DNA of 64,000 nucleotides from CALNYS01 sp942490855 (GTDB lineage: Bacteria; Planctomycetota; Phycisphaerae; Phycisphaerales; UBA1924). Positions 60,980 to 64,000 of the stretch are shown here, piece after piece. The first letter of the stretch is position 1. The number at the start of each line of letters is the position of its first letter. The stretch covers positions 1,302,001 through 1,366,000 of the forward strand of contig CALNYS010000004.1 in the NCBI GenBank assembly GCA_942490855.1, given 5' to 3'. A program made the translations under genes and the position numbers. The notes below the pieces were generated by a model. The model was not told where the DNA came from. It searched no databases and was given only the letters and a program-made list of their open reading frames with translations.

Positions 60980-61301
60980 TCGGCTGCCTTATTTAAACCT
61001 CTACCTCCGGGTGCATGCGCAGCAGCACAGAGCGCTGTTTGCACGTTGAGCGGGAGCAGACTGGATACAGTGTCAGCCTTCAGCTCACGTAGCTCTGATC
61101 TGATAACATAACCCCGCTCAGGGTGTAAGCCTAGGCAATTTGCTACTGCTGTTGATGCATCGTGCATACTCACTGAATGCCGGAGCTGCGCCAGTCGGCG
61201 GATGATGCCGATGCTTGATCAGAGAGCCGAGATCGCGAGCGAGCGGTGGGAGAGCACGCGGAGGGACAAGGGCCATCGTGGGTGCTGCGGGGGGTAGCGC
61301 G
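60980..61301. other. Gene-free stretch
   Basis: Nothing convincing on either strand. A reverse frame from 61173 overlaps the CHAT gene tail and has no support. No hairpin with T run was found after the CHAT stop. Confidence 0.5.
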
Positions 61302-61661
61302 ATGTCTGAGCCGACGCTGGTTCATGCCCTGGCTGCGGTGGGCGTCGCTGCGATCGTGATGGCGCAGGAGGCGGGGCCGGGAGCATTCGTGCGCGAGCGC
61401 GTGCTGCGGCCCGTGCTGCTGGTAGCCGGGGCCGCGGTGCGTCGGCGGCGCGTGAATGGAGTGCTCGATTGCACGGTGTGCGCGAGCGTGTGGGCGGGGG
61501 TGCTGGTGGGCGTTGCCGACGGGGTGGGCGCGCTGGGCGGGCTCATGGCGGGGTTGGGGCCGGCTGGGTTTGTGTGGAGCGTGAAGGCGGGAGCGCGGGG
61601 TGGTCTTGGCACTGGCCTTGGGGTGGCAAGGTCAGTGTGGTGTGGGAGCACTGGCAGATGA
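61302..61661 (+). CDS. Small membrane protein, DUF1360-like (tentative)
   Basis: 119 residues. Hydrophobic N-terminal helix (LVHALAAVGVAAIVMA), a basic loop, then LDCTVCASVWAGVLVGVADGVG, a CxxC at a membrane border as in DUF1360 proteins of phages and mobile elements, and a Gly-rich end. GC content is much higher than in the two genes that follow. No strong ribosome site at the ATG (61302). Role unknown. Confidence 0.52.
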   Translation: MSEPTLVHALAAVGVAAIVMAQEAGPGAFVRERVLRPVLLVAGAAVRRRRVNGVLDCTVCASVWAGVLVGVADGVGALGGLMAGLGPAGFVWSVKAGARGGLGTGLGVARSVWCGSTGR

Positions 61662-61748
61662 CAGGTCATTGGCCAGGGGTTGGAGCCTCGCCCAAGCTCA
61701 GACCGATCAGATACACTTCACACCAAATCGGCTCGGGAGATTGCATCG

Positions 61749-62828
61749 ATGCAAGTGAAGCAACAGACCACATCATCCTCTCCGATTGCAGTTGATCTTT
61801 TTTGCGGAGCTGGCGGGCTGACGCATGGATTACGGCAGGCAGGTATCAACGTCGTCCTCGGCATTGACGTTGATGAGTGCTGTCGACACGCATTTGAGGC
61901 GAACAACGATCCCGCCAACTTCCTGGCGCGGGACATCGCAGAGATAAGTGGAACAGAGTTGGATAGAACAATGGGTCGAGGGAGGGTCCGTGTGTTAGCA
62001 GGATGCGCGCCCTGTCAGACGTTCTCGAAGTACACGCAGGGATTGGACAATCAGAATGATCCCAAGTGGCCTCTGCTTGGTGAATTTGCTCGGCTGGTCA
62101 ATGAGACTCAACCCGAGATCGTCTCCATGGAGAACGTGCCGGATCTCCAGCGCCATGGTGTTTTTGCTGATTTTATTGCCTGCTTGGAAGATCTCGGATA
62201 TTGGTTCGAGAGCGATCCACGCAAGAGAATCGTCGCGTGCGACGATTATGGTGTGCCACAGCGTCGACAACGACTTGTGCTCTTAGCATCAAATCTTGGT
62301 CCAATCGGGTTGATTCCCAAGACGCACACCGGCAAAAAAAAGCGGACTGTCCGCGACGCGATTTCTACTCTGCCGCCACTCCGTGACGGCGAGACTCATG
62401 ACAATGATCCACTGCACAGATCGAGCAGGTTGTCGCCTCTCAACAAGGAGCGAATTCAGCATTCTAGGCCCGGGGGGAGTTGGAGTGACTGGCCAAAGAG
62501 CTTACGTGCAGCCTGCCACACAGTTGACACCGGAAAAGGGTATCCCAGCGTATACGGGCGAATGACGTGGGATGAGCCGTCACCAACCATTACGACTCAG
62601 TTCTACGGATATGGTAGCGGCCGATTCGGCCATCCGACCCAGGCGCGAGGCATGTCTCTTAGGGAAGGCGCGATATTGCAATCATTTCCTAGTGGGTATG
62701 AATTCTTCGAAAGTGGATCTCGATATTCACTGCAAGCTGTCGGCAGGATGATCGGGAACGCGGTTCCGGTTAGGCTCGGCAAAGTAATCGGGATGTCGAT
62801 CATGAAACACCTGGAGCGTTATGGGTAA
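61749..62828 (+). CDS. DNA cytosine-5 methyltransferase (Dcm type)
   Basis: 359 residues. Motif I DLFCGAGGL (16-24), catalytic PCQ at 88-90 (Cys89), ENV at 128-130, QRRQRL motif VIII, target recognition region about 200-290, and GNAVP at 336-340. The TRD decides the site and cannot be read off. GGGAG precedes the ATG at 61749. No restriction endonuclease is seen in the window. The gene overlaps the following ATPase gene by 8 bases, so the two are expressed together. Base composition is clearly lower in GC than the core genes, which supports transfer. Confidence 0.94.
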   Translation: MQVKQQTTSSSPIAVDLFCGAGGLTHGLRQAGINVVLGIDVDECCRHAFEANNDPANFLARDIAEISGTELDRTMGRGRVRVLAGCAPCQTFSKYTQGLDNQNDPKWPLLGEFARLVNETQPEIVSMENVPDLQRHGVFADFIACLEDLGYWFESDPRKRIVACDDYGVPQRRQRLVLLASNLGPIGLIPKTHTGKKKRTVRDAISTLPPLRDGETHDNDPLHRSSRLSPLNKERIQHSRPGGSWSDWPKSLRAACHTVDTGKGYPSVYGRMTWDEPSPTITTQFYGYGSGRFGHPTQARGMSLREGAILQSFPSGYEFFESGSRYSLQAVGRMIGNAVPVRLGKVIGMSIMKHLERYG

Positions 62829-64000
62829 AAGCAAATACACATTTGAGATATCACTAAGCGTTCTAAACCATTTAGGGCGACATCTCTACCGGAGCTTTGC
62901 AACAGTTCTGGGAGAGGCCATTTCCAACTCGTGGGACGCAGACGCTTCATACGTTTATATATATGTTGATAAGAAAGGCAAGTGGTTTGAGATCGCCGAC
63001 GACGGCGTCGGCATGTCGGCAGATGATTTTCAGAACAAATTTCTGAAGGTTGGGTATTCAAAAAGGAAAGGCGGCCGCGATCACAGCAAGAAAAAGCGGC
63101 CATTTATTGGGCGCAAGGGGATCGGTAAGCTTGCGTTATTGTCCTGCGCCGATCGGATATCGATCATCTCTAAGCGTGAAGGGTGCGAATGGGTTGGCGG
63201 CACCATCAACAACCCTGAGCTTGATCAGGCGATCACCGATGAGTTAAGTCCCCAGGAGTACCCGCTGGGAGTTCCAGATCGCAGCATTCAAAATGAATAC
63301 TCCGCTCTCGATCACGGCACCGTGATTCGCTTCGAAGGCCTCAAGGAACGTGCTCGAAGCACACATGAAACACTTGCTAAAACACTCGCCCTCTATTTTC
63401 GCTTCTCGCTCATCGACGAGGATTTTACGATCTACCTGGAAGACGATGAGATCACTCATAAACATCTGAAGCAGTTGATCGACAAGACACAGTTCCTGTG
63501 GCGGCTGGGGGACCTCAACGATCCATTCGTTGAAGCGATTATGAACCGGGGGCAGGATGATGATTCCTTTAGGGAGAAGAAGACACCTGCTGTCGCAGGC
63601 GTAAAGGGCTTCGTTGCGTCGGTCATGAAGCCCGCGGATCTAAAAGTTCGCACTACAGATGACCGAGCTGGGGTCGACCTGTTTGTGAACGGACGCCTCA
63701 GAGAGCGGGACATTCTAAAGCACATTCCGACTGCACGAATTGCTGAGAGCTATCTCTATGGCCAGATTCATATTGATAAGCTCGATAGCGACTCCGAAGA
63801 CCGGTTCACGAGTAGCCGCGAAGGTGTGGTGGCAGGTGATCCTATTTACGAGGCCTTTCTTGGCAGCATCAGGAAGATAATCCAAAGCGTCATGGAAGAT
63901 TGGGACAAATGGCGCATTGAAATTCGCCAGGAAGGCGACCCCGAGAACCCCCGTCTGACGGGAGCGCAACGAGCATCTCGAAGCCTCTTTAATAATCTGT
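62821..64000 (+). CDS. GHKL (HSP90/MORC-like) ATPase, runs off the window
   Basis: An ATG at 62821 opens a frame without stop to the end of the window (393 codons). GHKL signatures: N box Glu32, Asn36, Asp39 (EAISNSWDADAS), G1 box DDGVGM (60-65), G2 box GRKGIGKLAL (98-107). Later GQIHIDKLD and SEDRFTSSREG match the transducer part of HATPase_c_3 proteins. Related MORC/MutL-like ATPases occur beside Dcm methylases in restriction-modification islands, often with Z1, Vsr or helicase genes, which may lie just beyond this window. It overlaps the methylase gene by 8 bases. Confidence 0.9.
   Translation, partial: MGKSKYTFEISLSVLNHLGRHLYRSFATVLGEAISNSWDADASYVYIYVDKKGKWFEIADDGVGMSADDFQNKFLKVGYSKRKGGRDHSKKKRPFIGRKGIGKLALLSCADRISIISKREGCEWVGGTINNPELDQAITDELSPQEYPLGVPDRSIQNEYSALDHGTVIRFEGLKERARSTHETLAKTLALYFRFSLIDEDFTIYLEDDEITHKHLKQLIDKTQFLWRLGDLNDPFVEAIMNRGQDDDSFREKKTPAVAGVKGFVASVMKPADLKVRTTDDRAGVDLFVNGRLRERDILKHIPTARIAESYLYGQIHIDKLDSDSEDRFTSSREGVVAGDPIYEAFLGSIRKIIQSVMEDWDKWRIEIRQEGDPENPRLTGAQRASRSLFNNL

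Larger units (their letters stand above)
56223..64000 (+). mobile_element. Left end of a tRNA-Pro-associated genomic island (right end beyond window)
   Basis: Starts at the truncated tRNA-Pro, followed by putative recombinase arm repeats and then accessory genes not typical of the preceding core: CHAT-STAND-TPR protein, small membrane protein, cytosine methyltransferase and GHKL ATPase. Base composition falls clearly from about 61700 on. No integrase is seen at this end, so it would be at the far end. The extent to the right is unknown. Confidence 0.68.

Noticed and set aside
60871..61173. 100-codon reverse frame after the CHAT gene
   Set aside because: Overlaps the CHAT gene tail, has no ribosome site and no recognisable domain.

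Overview
The window looks like a chromosome segment of a planctomycete of the Phycisphaerae type. It is GC-rich, with very few non-coding gaps. Several exported proteins end either in PEP-CTERM-like tails (VPAPG or IPAPG, hydrophobic stretch, RRRR) or in dockerin-like EF-hand motifs of the kind common in Phycisphaerales. It also carries lineage-typical small proteins of unknown function. This placement is inference from gene content; there is no rRNA in the window.

Layout. 1-17129: core genes in short operons: two clpP genes (one cut by the window edge), a metallophosphoesterase, yidC, mnmE, nnrD with a transglutaminase-like protein, tatD, a ThiF/MoeB-type enzyme coupled to a Tat-exported glycosylasparaginase and a PPi-type phosphofructokinase, a family-4-like uracil-DNA glycosylase, an AmmeMemoRadiSam B protein and dtd. 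17198-22303: secreted proteins, namely one PEP-CTERM protein and three tandem paralogues with half-dockerin tails, each with its own conserved promoter and terminator. 22586-42605: nadE, two zinc metalloproteases with dockerin tails (one frameshifted), ferredoxin, small lipoproteins and membrane proteins, a frameshifted glycogen phosphorylase, murJ, a second PEP-CTERM protein and a parA-vanZ pair. 42716-56071: stress and detoxification genes: NTF2-like proteins, aldehyde dehydrogenase plus DUF779, an arsenic operon (arsR, an ArsC-ACR3 fusion, arsM), a beta-helix protein, and a cluster next to an HxlR regulator (cupin, nitroreductase, quinol-type monooxygenase).

56223-64000: the left end of an apparent integrated island. 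It begins exactly at the 3' half of a tRNA-Pro(CGG) gene whose own terminator is still present, and the 5' half of the tRNA is missing from the window. Behind it lie short repeats that could be integrase arm sites, a divergent small membrane-protein frame, a large CHAT protease-STAND ATPase-TPR protein (split by a frameshift, with seven near-identical 123-nt repeats), a small membrane protein, a Dcm-type cytosine methyltransferase and, overlapping it, a GHKL (HSP90/MORC-like) ATPase that runs off the window. The methylase and ATPase genes are visibly poorer in GC than the rest. The whole set has the look of a defence island and is the best candidate here for an undescribed system.

Three genes (metalloprotease, glycogen phosphorylase, CHAT protein) carry single-base frameshifts in otherwise intact reading frames. 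Sequencing or assembly error must be excluded before any is called a pseudogene.
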